A stretch of 18,068 nt of DNA, taken from Candidatus Hydrogenedentota bacterium. GTDB taxonomy: Bacteria > Hydrogenedentota > Hydrogenedentia > Hydrogenedentales > SLHB01. The translations under genes were made by a program, and so were the position numbers. Below are positions 1 through 6,809 of this stretch, in pieces. The notes under the pieces were generated by a model, which saw only the letters and a program-made list of their open reading frames with translations, was not told the DNA's origin and made no database searches. Within the stretch, counting starts at the first letter, position 1; every line of letters starts with the position of its first letter. The stretch is from assembly GCA_007136375.1 (NCBI GenBank), contig SLHB01000017.1:1-18068 (forward strand). Direction: 5' to 3'.

Positions 1-73
1 AGCGGAAGGCGCGCGGAAATGAAAACGGCTTCACGGACGGCGGACCGCCGGGTTAGGGTGAGGACGCCGGGCC

Positions 74-232
74 TACATCCCCCTAAATCCCCCTTCAAAG
101 GGGGACTCTTGAAACGCAGTCGGGGGCAAGTTTCGTTCACCAAGCTGGGGAGCAACTACGAAGTCCTGCTAATCGTTGACAACAGCCAAATCCCCCCCGT
201 TAAGGGGGTGGCCCGAAGGGCCGGGGGATGTA
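74..232. repeat. MITE-like repeat element with 10-bp terminal inverted repeats
   Basis: The stretch starts with TACATCCCCC (74-83) and ends with its exact reverse complement GGGGGATGTA (223-232). Just inside the left end is a near-perfect palindrome, TCCCCCTT-CA-AAGGGGGA (88-105). Just inside the right end are a C7/G5 run pair (192-208) and a GGCCC-GAA-GGGCC hairpin (210-222). Elements of this look (runs of C5 and G5 around short loops) occur as dispersed intergenic repeats in many bacterial genomes. I infer a non-autonomous mobile or REP-like element, because about 80 bp of unremarkable sequence lies between the ends and there is no transposase. Only one copy is in the window, so its repeat status is unproven. 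It lies downstream of the VOC gene. Confidence 0.55.
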
Positions 233-286
233 AACCGCTCACCAAGACGGCTTATCCGGCGATTGGGGATGACCTTCGCCCTGCGT

Positions 287-682
287 TCATGATGAGGCGG
301 TCTCGGCGAGCAGGATGAGGTTGCCGCAGGTGTCGTCGAAGGTGGCGATGGTGGGACCGTCTGGAATCTGTTGGGGCTCCCCAGTAAACGAGACGCCCAA
401 GTCCGTGAGGCGCTTGTACTCCGCCTGGATGTCGTCGACGAAAAACATCGTCAGGGGAATGCCCGCGTCGAAGAGGGACTTTTGGTACGTCGTGGCGAAA
501 TCGTACCCTATGGGCTCCAACAGCAGTTCGACGCCGTCCGGCCGCTCGGGGGAGACCACGGTGAGCCACCGCCCGCCGCCAGCGGGAAAGTCCTGCTTCT
601 TTTGGAATCCGAGGATGTCCGTGTAGAACTTCAGGGCCTTTTCCTGATCGTCCACCAACACGCTGGTGACCTCAATCCGCAT
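287..682 (-). CDS. VOC family protein (glyoxalase/bleomycin-resistance/dioxygenase fold)
   Basis: This is a 131-residue protein of the vicinal oxygen chelate superfamily. It starts with the typical beta strand and 'D-x-x-K-A-x-x-F-Y-x-x-x-L-G-F' helix (residues 11-26). A second, less obvious beta-alpha-beta-beta-beta module begins near residue 76 (PLTMFFVDDIQAEYKRL) and ends in 'DTCGNLILLAE' (117-127), the usual C-terminal strand with its Glu. Members bind a divalent metal and include glyoxalases, ring-cleaving dioxygenases, antibiotic-binding proteins and many of unknown substrate; nothing here fixes the substrate. The ATG at 682 was chosen because GGAGAGGAG-like sequence precedes it and the homology begins there; an upstream extension to 775 adds unrelated residues. 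It is probably a single-gene unit, 154 bp downstream of the molybdo-hydroxylase operon on the same strand. Confidence 0.88.
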   Translation of the reverse strand: MRIEVTSVLVDDQEKALKFYTDILGFQKKQDFPAGGGRWLTVVSPERPDGVELLLEPIGYDFATTYQKSLFDAGIPLTMFFVDDIQAEYKRLTDLGVSFTGEPQQIPDGPTIATFDDTCGNLILLAETASS

Positions 683-781
683 GGGGCTTCTCCTCTCCCT
701 TCTGGCTTGGCCGCCGCCCGAACGAAAACGCAATCCAAGGACAGCCTGTCCGCCGAGCCTTGCGTCACACGCCAATTGAAG

Positions 782-811
782 CGCCGCGAGGGACAGTCAT
801 CCCCCGCGGCG
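782..811 (-). terminator. Hairpin at the end of the molybdo-hydroxylase operon
   Basis: CGCCGCG (782-788) pairs with CGCGGCG (805-811). After one mismatch, GGGA (790-793) pairs with TCCC (800-803), leaving a 6-nt loop. On the minus strand it lies 25-55 nt after the stop codon of the small cysteine protein. The following sequence is only weakly T-rich, so this is a terminator-like structure rather than a textbook intrinsic terminator. Its place supports the 68-residue gene as the last gene of the operon. Confidence 0.55.
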
Positions 812-836
812 GGAACTGTTGAGCCGAAAGACCGCG

Positions 837-1043
837 TTATCGCCTATAGCACGAGCGTTCCGGTGAGCATTCCTTCGCTTCCGCGATCTTGTCGTCGGGC
901 CCGATGGCGTCCTGGGTGCAATCGCACCAGTACGTCTGGCCGCCGAACTCCCCGGTGGTGTCGGCGAGCGTCGCGTAGTACATTTCCTTGGACCGAAGGA
1001 ACTTGCAGGGCCGGGTTCCGGCTTGCCGCTGTTGAGGCTGCAT
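837..1043 (-). CDS. Small five-cysteine protein, last gene of the molybdo-hydroxylase operon
   Basis: This 68-residue protein has no function I can name. It contains Cys13, Cys40, Cys42, Cys59 and Cys65 in the frame 'CKFLRSKEMYY ... YWCDCTQDAIGPDD ... ECSPERSCY'. Cysteine spacing of this kind in a small soluble protein suggests a metal or Fe-S site, which is an inference. Similar short 'C-[KR]-[FY]-L-R-[ST]-K-x-M-Y ... Y-W-C ... G-P-D ... C-x-x-x-R-x-C-[YF]' proteins are, as far as I recall, found as small hypothetical proteins in several bacterial phyla. The gene is very likely real: an AGGAGGA Shine-Dalgarno sits 9 nt before the ATG, the start lies 17 bp after the stop of the FAD subunit, and a hairpin follows the stop. 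It has no signal peptide or membrane segment. Confidence 0.72.
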   Translation of the reverse strand: MQPQQRQAGTRPCKFLRSKEMYYATLADTTGEFGGQTYWCDCTQDAIGPDDKIAEAKECSPERSCYRR

Positions 1044-1059
1044 GCGTCCTATCCTCCTG

Positions 1060-2037
1060 TCAGGCCTGTTGCGCCGCGGCCAGAATGGCCCGCTTCACGC
1101 TCGTTCTCACCAGTTGGGTCTTGTAGCCATTGCGGCTCAGGGGCGTGGCGCCCTCCACGGCGGCGTTTCCGCAGGCGATGGCCGTCTCTTCATCGGGCGC
1201 AGCGCCCTCCAATGCCTCGGCCGCTTCGGGAGCGTCCCACGGCGTGGGCGCCACGTGGCCAAGGACGATGCGGACATCCTCCGCCACGCCGTTGTTCAAG
1301 GAGAAGGCCACGGCGGCCGCCGTCAGGGGCCAATTGAGACTCCCCCGGTCCCGCACTTCATAGGTGGCGTTTCGTTTGCCGTTGAGGGGCACGGTAACAT
1401 GGGTGACGACTTCGTTGGGCGCCAGGGCGGTCTCCCGCTCGCCGTCCGCGCTGGGAATCCGGAAGAAGTCTTCCATCGCCATGGAGCGGGCGCCATCTGG
1501 CCCAAGGAGATGAATCTCGGCATTGAGGGCGATGAAGCCCGGCGCCAGCCCCGAGGGATGGACAAACCTCGCGGCGCCGTCGTTGCCAAAGATCGCGTGG
1601 TAACGGTTCTCACCGTCTTCCGTCATGACGCGGCCGTTGTCTTGCGCGAGCAGCCCGTAGCCGAGCCGGAAGTACCAGCAACGGGGCCGCTGGCACAGGT
1701 TGCCGCCGATGGTGGCGCGGGAATAGACCTGGGGCGCGGCCATGCCCTCCATGGCCGTGGACAAAGCCGGGAAATGCTCCCGGACGCGGCTGTCCCGCAT
1801 GAAGGGACCGATGGGGGTCATGGCGCCAATGCGGAGGGCCCCGTCTTCCTCGGAAACGCCCCTGAGCTCCTCAATGTCCTGAAGGCTCACCACCCGGTCC
1901 GGCGTCGTGATCCGCTGCTTCATGGCGGTGACAAGATCCGTTCCGCCGGCAAGAACCTCGGTTTGGCCCCAATCCTCGCCGAGCAGTTCGATGGCCTCGT
2001 CAAGGCTGGACGGACGCGCGTACTCAAAGGTCTTCAT
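1060..2037 (-). CDS. FAD-binding subunit of xanthine dehydrogenase-family molybdo-hydroxylase (CoxM/PaoB type)
   Basis: This 325-residue protein is the medium, FAD-carrying subunit that passes electrons from the Fe-S subunit to the acceptor. The N-terminal FAD domain of the CO-dehydrogenase flavoprotein family is clear: 'LAGGTDLV' (29-36) and 'ATIGGNLCQRPRC' (108-120) are the two FAD pyrophosphate loops. 'DGENRYHAIFG' (141-151) is typical of the PaoB-like branch, and the C-terminal domain ends near 320. In PaoB-like proteins the loop after GGNL carries cysteines for an extra [4Fe-4S] cluster. Here only Cys115 and Cys120 remain in that loop, and the segment at 121-140 has none, so the extra cluster is probably absent or altered. 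A strong GGAGGG lies 9 nt before the ATG, and the start overlaps the stop of the molybdopterin subunit by 4 bp. Confidence 0.95.
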   Translation of the reverse strand: MKTFEYARPSSLDEAIELLGEDWGQTEVLAGGTDLVTAMKQRITTPDRVVSLQDIEELRGVSEEDGALRIGAMTPIGPFMRDSRVREHFPALSTAMEGMAAPQVYSRATIGGNLCQRPRCWYFRLGYGLLAQDNGRVMTEDGENRYHAIFGNDGAARFVHPSGLAPGFIALNAEIHLLGPDGARSMAMEDFFRIPSADGERETALAPNEVVTHVTVPLNGKRNATYEVRDRGSLNWPLTAAAVAFSLNNGVAEDVRIVLGHVAPTPWDAPEAAEALEGAAPDEETAIACGNAAVEGATPLSRNGYKTQLVRTSVKRAILAAAQQA

Positions 2038-4187
2038 GCCAGTTTCCCTCCTTCGGCCAAGGCCTGAATGACGCGATCCGGCGTCATGGGCATCATTCCC
2101 ACGCGAACGCCACAGGCGTTGGCGATGGCGTTGGAGATGGCCGCGCCCGGTCCGATGACCGGCGGTTCGCCCAAGCCGATGACGCCACGCTCGTCGTAGC
2201 GCGGCCCCGTCATCATGTGCACCTTGAGATCGCCAACCTCCGCCATGGACGCCAGGCGGTAGAACTCCAGGTCCGGATTCAGCATGACGCCGTTTACCGG
2301 GTCGTAGATCGCCTCTTCATAGAGGGCGTAGCTGACGCCCATGATCATGCCGCCGAAGACCTGGCTCCGAGCCGTCTCCATGCTCACGATGAGGCCACAG
2401 TCCTGCACGCAGACAAACTCGTTGAGCTTGACCACGCCGGTCTCCACGTCCACGGACACATCGGCGATTTGGCACCCCGCCGCGCCCGCGCTGATGAGGC
2501 CGGCTTGCGCGGCCTGGGGCGGCACACATTCGCCCCGCTCCGTCAACGAGTCGACGCCGAGGACGCCGCAGGCCTCCTCCCAGCTCATGCCGTTCTCCGG
2601 ATTGCCCTGTTCCTGAACGCGCCCGTCCCGGGCCTCCAGCTCCCCGGGCTCCACGCCAAGTTCGGGCGCCACCCGTTCGAAGAGGGCGTCCCGCGCGGCC
2701 ACGGCGGCCAGACGCGACGCGGCGCTGATGCCGCCAATGGTGGTGCTGCCGCCCGAAGCCCCCGAGATGGGATAGGCATTCCGGCCGATTTTCGGATGGA
2801 CCCTGTCCACGGGCAACCCCAGCGTTTCGCCCACCACGATGGCGAGCACCGTCCGGCTTCCCGTGCCCAGGTCCTGCGTGCCGCAAGCGACCTCGACGGA
2901 GCCGTCGGGGTGAATGGTCACGTCGGCGTTGGAGTTGTGGCCCATGCCGCCCCACTGGTGCAACGCGATGCCAAGGCCCCGCTTCACCGGCCCCGGCGTC
3001 TCATCGCCGCGGAGGTGGGCTTTGTCCTGATAGCTGATCATTTCGGCCGCGATGGGCAGCTCTTCCCGGTAAGCCTCCGCGTTGTTCGTGAGATCCACCA
3101 CGTGATTCAGGAAAAACTCCAGCGCGTCCATGCCGATGGCCGCCGCCGCATCCTCCAGCGCCGCCATGGTAATGAGGCAGCCGTTGGGATGGAGCGGAGC
3201 GCGCCACGCCCGGGCGGATCCCCGGTTGGTGGCCACACGCTGGGTGCGCATCACGGCGGGGGACAGATTGGACAGGGTGTAAGGCAGGTGAGGCCGATTG
3301 TAGCCGCCCTGGCCGCCCGAGCCCCAGTCATGGGAGCGCCACGCCAGGATCTCGCCGTCGTTGTTCAAGGCGATCTCCACATCGGCGTGGGACGACGGCC
3401 GGCTGCCCGCGATCTGTTGCTCCAGATCCCGGTCCAGGAGGAGCTTCACCGGCTTGCCCGTCACCTTCGCCAGATGCACGGCGGCGCGGCCCCAGATGTC
3501 GTCGCCCAACTTCGATCCGAAACCGCCGCCCATGTGCTCGCAGATGACGTGAATCCGGTCCTGGGGCAACTCCGCAGTGTCCGTCAGCCCTTGGCCGTAG
3601 CGGGACACGTTCTGCGTCGAGGCCCAGATGTGCAGGTCGCCGTCGCGGAACTCGGCCACGTGCCCATGAGGCTCCAGGCAGCAATGGGTGATCGTCGCGC
3701 ACCCGTAATGGCCGCTGCTCACCACATCCGCGTCCTCGAAGGCCTGCTCCACGTCTTCGATGGAGCCGCGCACGTCTTCGTCGACGTTGCCGCCGTGCTC
3801 CGGCGTCGTGTCGTCCGTTACCGGATCGCGGAGTTCGTAGGCCACGTGAATACGGTGGAGCGCCTCCTCGGCGATTTCTTCGGTGACCGCCGCGACCGCC
3901 GCCAACACTTGGCCCGAATAGTGGATGGTCTTGCCGTCAATGTCGGGTTGAACCCAGATCGCCTCCACGCCTTCCATCGCCTCGGCCTCGCTCGGGTCGA
4001 ACTCGGTGACCGTGGCGGCCGCGTGCTTCGCCCCAAGCACCTTGGCGTAGAGCATGTCCGGCCGGTTGATATCAAAGGCGTACTTGGCGCGGCCCGTCAC
4101 TTTGTCCGGTCCGTCCAGCCGGGGAATCTTCTTTCCGAGTACGCTCCGCTCGTCTTGCGGAGGCCATGCGGCTGCTTCCGGCATCAT
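2034..4187 (-). CDS. Molybdopterin-binding catalytic subunit of xanthine dehydrogenase-family oxidoreductase
   Basis: This 717-residue large subunit holds the molybdenum cofactor and hydroxylates an aldehyde or N-heterocycle using water. It opens with the family signature 'RLDGPDKVTGRAKYAFDI' (23-40). The Moco loop 'GGGFGSK' is at 220-226, the 'RAWRAPLHPNG' substrate/Moco loop at about 326-336, 'GTQDLGTGSRT' further on, and the catalytic base Glu674 in 'GLGEPPVIGPG'. The CO dehydrogenase form I active-site loop (AYRCSFR) is absent, so it is not a CO oxidiser. The sequence looks closest to the periplasmic aldehyde oxidase (PaoC) and generic XDH branch; the substrate is unknown. The start ATG overlaps the Fe-S gene stop (ATGA). 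GGGGAGG sits only 3 nt before Met1 but 6 nt before Met2, so Met2 may be the real start. It has no signal peptide and is presumably exported with the Tat-tagged partner. Confidence 0.96.
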   Translation of the reverse strand: MMPEAAAWPPQDERSVLGKKIPRLDGPDKVTGRAKYAFDINRPDMLYAKVLGAKHAAATVTEFDPSEAEAMEGVEAIWVQPDIDGKTIHYSGQVLAAVAAVTEEIAEEALHRIHVAYELRDPVTDDTTPEHGGNVDEDVRGSIEDVEQAFEDADVVSSGHYGCATITHCCLEPHGHVAEFRDGDLHIWASTQNVSRYGQGLTDTAELPQDRIHVICEHMGGGFGSKLGDDIWGRAAVHLAKVTGKPVKLLLDRDLEQQIAGSRPSSHADVEIALNNDGEILAWRSHDWGSGGQGGYNRPHLPYTLSNLSPAVMRTQRVATNRGSARAWRAPLHPNGCLITMAALEDAAAAIGMDALEFFLNHVVDLTNNAEAYREELPIAAEMISYQDKAHLRGDETPGPVKRGLGIALHQWGGMGHNSNADVTIHPDGSVEVACGTQDLGTGSRTVLAIVVGETLGLPVDRVHPKIGRNAYPISGASGGSTTIGGISAASRLAAVAARDALFERVAPELGVEPGELEARDGRVQEQGNPENGMSWEEACGVLGVDSLTERGECVPPQAAQAGLISAGAAGCQIADVSVDVETGVVKLNEFVCVQDCGLIVSMETARSQVFGGMIMGVSYALYEEAIYDPVNGVMLNPDLEFYRLASMAEVGDLKVHMMTGPRYDERGVIGLGEPPVIGPGAAISNAIANACGVRVGMMPMTPDRVIQALAEGGKLA

Positions 4188-4819
4188 TCACCTCCCCGCA
4201 GGATCCGCGCGGCGTCGAGCACGGCCTCCCGCATGCCTGCGTACGTTCCACAACGGCAATAGTTTCCGCCAAGGCCCCGTTGCGCTTCCTCCGGCGTCGG
4301 CTCCGGATTCTCCCGCAAGTAGGCCGTACACGCCACGACAAAGCCCGGCGTGCAGAAGCCGCATTGAAGGGCGTCGTGCTTCACGAAGCACTCCTGCACG
4401 GCGGAGAGTTCATCGGGCGTGCCCAATCCTTCAACGGTGGTGATCTCATGGCCTTCCGCCTCCATCGCGAGGATGGAGCAGGCGTAGGCGGGTTCGCCGT
4501 CATACAAGACGGTGCAGGCGCCGCAGGTCCCTTCGTCGCAGACCTTCTTCGACCCCGTCAGATCAAGGCGGTTCCGCAAGGCGTCCAGCAGCGTGACCCG
4601 CGGCTCGACGCTGACTTCGCGCGTCTCGCCGTTGATGCTCAAGGTGATGGACGTCTCGCCCGGCCCTACAACGGCGGGCGCTTCCGCGGCCTGGGCCGCG
4701 CCGCTCTCTCCGCCCCGTGGCAACAGGCCGGCCCCCACGGACCCAGCGCCGACGCTCTTCAGGAACGTGCGGCGGCTCAAGCCTTCCACGCCAGGGCGTT
4801 TCGCTTCATCGTTCGCCAT
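4184..4819 (-). CDS. [2Fe-2S] subunit of exported molybdo-hydroxylase, with Tat signal peptide
   Basis: This 211-residue small subunit belongs to the CoxS/PaoA type. The twin-arginine leader 'SRRTFLK' (15-21) is followed by a Gly/Ala-rich hydrophobic stretch and an 'AQAAEA' cleavage region around 42-47. The plant-type [2Fe-2S] domain has Cys94, Cys99, Cys102 and Cys114. The helical domain binds the second [2Fe-2S] cluster through Cys153, Cys156, Cys188 and Cys190 (CGFC ... CRC). The ATG at 4819 puts the Tat motif at a normal distance from the N-terminus and has GGAGG upstream, though 13 nt away. A GTG at 4870 would add 17 unlikely residues and lacks a ribosome site. It is the first gene of an operon ordered Fe-S, Mo, FAD, small Cys protein. 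By analogy with PaoABC, the assembled complex would be folded in the cytoplasm and exported on this leader. Confidence 0.95.
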   Translation of the reverse strand: MANDEAKRPGVEGLSRRTFLKSVGAGSVGAGLLPRGGESGAAQAAEAPAVVGPGETSITLSINGETREVSVEPRVTLLDALRNRLDLTGSKKVCDEGTCGACTVLYDGEPAYACSILAMEAEGHEITTVEGLGTPDELSAVQECFVKHDALQCGFCTPGFVVACTAYLRENPEPTPEEAQRGLGGNYCRCGTYAGMREAVLDAARILRGGE

Positions 4820-4993
4820 GGATTCAGTCCAACCTCCACGCGTTGGGCGCGGCCCGGCGCCGCCTCCCACAGGTCGGGACAGCGAACCGGCGCCGCCACA
4901 TAGACTCCGTATATGGCAGTGATTCCTAAGTAACGCAGCCTAGCACCTCGCCATGGGCGATGCAACAGTTTTCTTAGGCGGCGGCGGTCAGCC

Positions 4994-5641
4994 CTAACCC
5001 GCGCTCAACCACGCGATCCCCGCCGCGATTTCGTCCGGCAGGCTCGTCGCCACCGCACCCGCCAGGATCCACACCAAGCCCAACGCTTCCAAGTGGAGAC
5101 CGCCCACGGCCGTCTCCTCAAGTTGAGCCGAAACACGCTTGATTTCGCGTTCTCGCTCCTGACGCTCTTGCTTGACTTCGCCACGCACCGCCGTAACTTC
5201 TTCTTCTCGCCTCTTAATATCCTCGCGAATTTCATCAATATTGCTCTCGAGCGCCGTGACTCGCTCCTCGAGCGTCTTGCCCGGCCTAACGCCCGCAGCA
5301 GAGGCCGTCGCAATACCCGTAGCGGTAGCGGCTCCCCGGGGTATGGCCTCCCGCGGCTGGGAAGGGCGGCACGCAGCTGCGATCCCGTCCCGCCAGTTGC
5401 GCAGCGCTTCAAGGAGGGTAGGGTGATCGAACAAACACCGGGTTTGGTAGAGGCCCCACGCCACGACACAGAGGCCAAAGGACTGAAGGACCAAACCGGC
5501 GACACTTATTGCCGTCGGCGTACCTCCGAGCGCCCAAACCATCACCGCTGCGATAAGTAGGCCGGTGATCGCGACCAACAAAACACGTGGCGGTGCAAGC
5601 GCCTTCATAAGTTGCTTCCAACGGACTGTTGGTTTTCGCAT
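4994..5641 (-). CDS. Unrecognised membrane protein with central coiled coil
   Basis: I do not recognise the family. The 215-residue product has two adjacent N-terminal hydrophobic helices (about 20-38 and 43-65), then a short 'QTRCLFDHPTL' amphipathic segment. An Ala/Gly/Pro-rich linker (100-120) follows. A strongly charged heptad-like coiled coil lies at about 122-177 (LEERVTALESNIDEIREDI onward). A third hydrophobic segment (about 183-200) ends the protein. This suggests an inner-membrane protein with an oligomerising cytoplasmic or periplasmic rod. ATG 5641 was chosen because GAAGGA precedes it at 6 nt; a TTG start at 5704 would add 21 residues without support. It lies 174 bp upstream of the molybdo-hydroxylase operon on the same strand, too far to claim cotranscription. 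Confidence 0.75.
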   Translation of the reverse strand: MRKPTVRWKQLMKALAPPRVLLVAITGLLIAAVMVWALGGTPTAISVAGLVLQSFGLCVVAWGLYQTRCLFDHPTLLEALRNWRDGIAAACRPSQPREAIPRGAATATGIATASAAGVRPGKTLEERVTALESNIDEIREDIKRREEEVTAVRGEVKQERQEREREIKRVSAQLEETAVGGLHLEALGLVWILAGAVATSLPDEIAAGIAWLSAG

Positions 5642-6249
5642 GTCTTGTCCTTCGACGGCACACAATTCCAGATTCAAGCGGACTCGACCCCCAGCGCGAC
5701 GCAAATCCTTGGTCCGCTAGCGTTGCCCTGTTTCCTTTACTCCAGTTGTTCTTTAGAGTGCAGACCAGACAGTCGGATCCCGATCTTAATATGATCAGCG
5801 CCTGGCCGAAAGTCCGCTAACGGCAGGAGGAGCGCCAAGCCTACCACGCCCGTCCAGCCCAACGCATTTCTTCAAGGACATGGGTGAACCGTGGCGGCCG
5901 GGGAGCGCTCCTCCGCAAGGCATCTGTCCTCCCCTCCAAGACTTCCGGCATCACCTCCTGAATCTGAGGGCCAAAGTGAGTCCCAAGCTCCTGCGGCGAT
6001 CGCCCACGGCCGAGGCCCGAAAAGCCGGGTATAATGGGGTGTGATGGGGGACGCATCCCACCGGTTGAGGGTTGCGCGGGGGACAAGTTGCCAAACCCCG
6101 GGCGAACTGCTATGGTGAGCGCGTCATGAAACCCGAGGGCGTCCCGCTGGCGCCGGGGCGCGAATGGCGGCAAAAGGAGGTGAGGCGCGGCAAGATTCGG
6201 CGCGGCAGTCCTGTAACCACTTCGGTACTGACTCGAAAGGATCCGTGCT
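5642..6249. other. 608-bp gap without a convincing gene
   Basis: This divergent intergenic region should hold promoters for both the membrane protein (minus) and the host-attachment protein (plus). A perfect TATAAT occurs on the plus strand at 6030-6035, but no TTGACA-like box lies 16-18 bp upstream of it, so it is only a weak promoter candidate, about 215 bp before the gene at 6250. One minus-strand reading frame (5841-6056, 71 codons) has a somewhat protein-like middle part (residues 20-45), but it has no good ribosome site and no recognisable family. It could be a decayed gene. I see nothing else definable here. Confidence 0.45.
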
Positions 6250-6693
6250 ATGAACCGAACCTGGTATCTCATCGCCAATTCCAGCACCGCCCGCGTATAT
6301 TCGAAGGACAGGGAGAGCGGCGAGCTGGTCGTGGTCAAGGAATTCGCCCACCCGGAGAGCCGGGAGGCCCGTAAGGAGTTCACGCGGGACCGGCCCGGCA
6401 ACAAGAGCCACGGCGGCGGCCAGGGCTCGTTCGTGGAGCCCGCCGACCCGAAAAAGCACGAAGCCGACCGCTTCGCCCGGGAGATCGTCCACGACCTTGA
6501 GGTGGAACGCACCGCCAACAATTTCGAGCGCTTGGTCGTCGTTGCCGCCTCAAGCTTCGCGCGGCGCGTCACGAAGCTCTTGCCTCCCCAGGTGAAGGAC
6601 ACGCTCAGCACGGTCATCGAGAAGGATTACACGAAGGATTCCAAGAAGCAATTGGCCGAACACCTGAAACGCCACATCGTCTTGTCGGCGTAG
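6250..6693 (+). CDS. Host attachment protein (baeRF/eRF1-like family)
   Basis: This 147-residue protein matches the family annotated as 'protein required for attachment to host cells' (Host_attach). It shows the opening 'TWYLIANSSTARVYSKD' (4-20), a polar glycine-rich insert around 47-62 (RPGNKSHGGGQGS) and the middle 'ADRFAREIVHDLE' helix (72-84). It closes with 'LVVVAASSFARRVTKLLP' (95-112) and a C-terminal helix pair. The name comes from an Agrobacterium phenotype. Comparative work places the family among bacterial relatives of eRF1 domain 2 (baeRF), which suggests a ribosome-related role; this is recalled knowledge, not seen here. GAAAGGA lies 8 nt before the ATG. It is a single-gene unit, convergent with the peptidase gene. 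Confidence 0.88.
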   Translation: MNRTWYLIANSSTARVYSKDRESGELVVVKEFAHPESREARKEFTRDRPGNKSHGGGQGSFVEPADPKKHEADRFAREIVHDLEVERTANNFERLVVVAASSFARRVTKLLPPQVKDTLSTVIEKDYTKDSKKQLAEHLKRHIVLSA

Positions 6694-6718
6694 TAGGCCC
6701 GAGGCCAGGAAAACATAG

Positions 6719-6780
6719 GAACCGGGGGCCGTGGGCAGCCGCTTCTCAAAGACCAGCGCGCACGCCCCTCCCCCCGGTTC
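6719..6780. terminator. 10-bp inverted repeat between convergent genes
   Basis: GAACCGGGGG (6719-6728) is the exact reverse complement of CCCCCGGTTC (6771-6780), with 42 nt between the arms. It lies 25 nt after the stop of the host-attachment gene and 29 nt after the stop of the peptidase gene, so a bidirectional termination or 3'-end stabilising structure is plausible. The long loop and lack of a T-tract make this tentative. Confidence 0.4.
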
Positions 6781-6809
6781 GCCATTTACGCCAAGGCCCG
6801 CCCTCGCTC

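Noticed and set aside
739..751. Palindrome GGACAG-C-CTGTCC upstream of the VOC gene as an operator
   Set aside because: A single 13-bp dyad with no second copy or promoter relation; too short to call.
2034..4187. CO dehydrogenase large subunit
   Set aside because: The AYRCSFR active-site loop of form I CO dehydrogenase is missing; only the general family motifs are present.
2217..4262. Plus-strand 681-codon open frame opposite the molybdopterin subunit
   Set aside because: The minus strand encodes all conserved motifs of the enzyme. The plus-strand product is His/Arg/Ala-rich without any domain, as expected of an antisense shadow in GC-rich DNA.
6030..6035. Perfect TATAAT as promoter of the host-attachment gene
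   Set aside because: No -35 box at proper spacing and 215 bp from the gene; mentioned only as a weak candidate in the gap description.
6072..6374. Plus-strand 100-codon frame starting before the host-attachment gene
   Set aside because: It overlaps the host-attachment gene in another frame, and its Arg/Pro/Gly-rich product looks like a GC-rich shadow.
5841..6617. Minus-strand reading frame of 258 codons
   Set aside because: It mostly runs antisense to the well-supported host-attachment gene, and its residues there are shadow-like. Only the last about 71 codons lie in free sequence and they have no ribosome site or known family.
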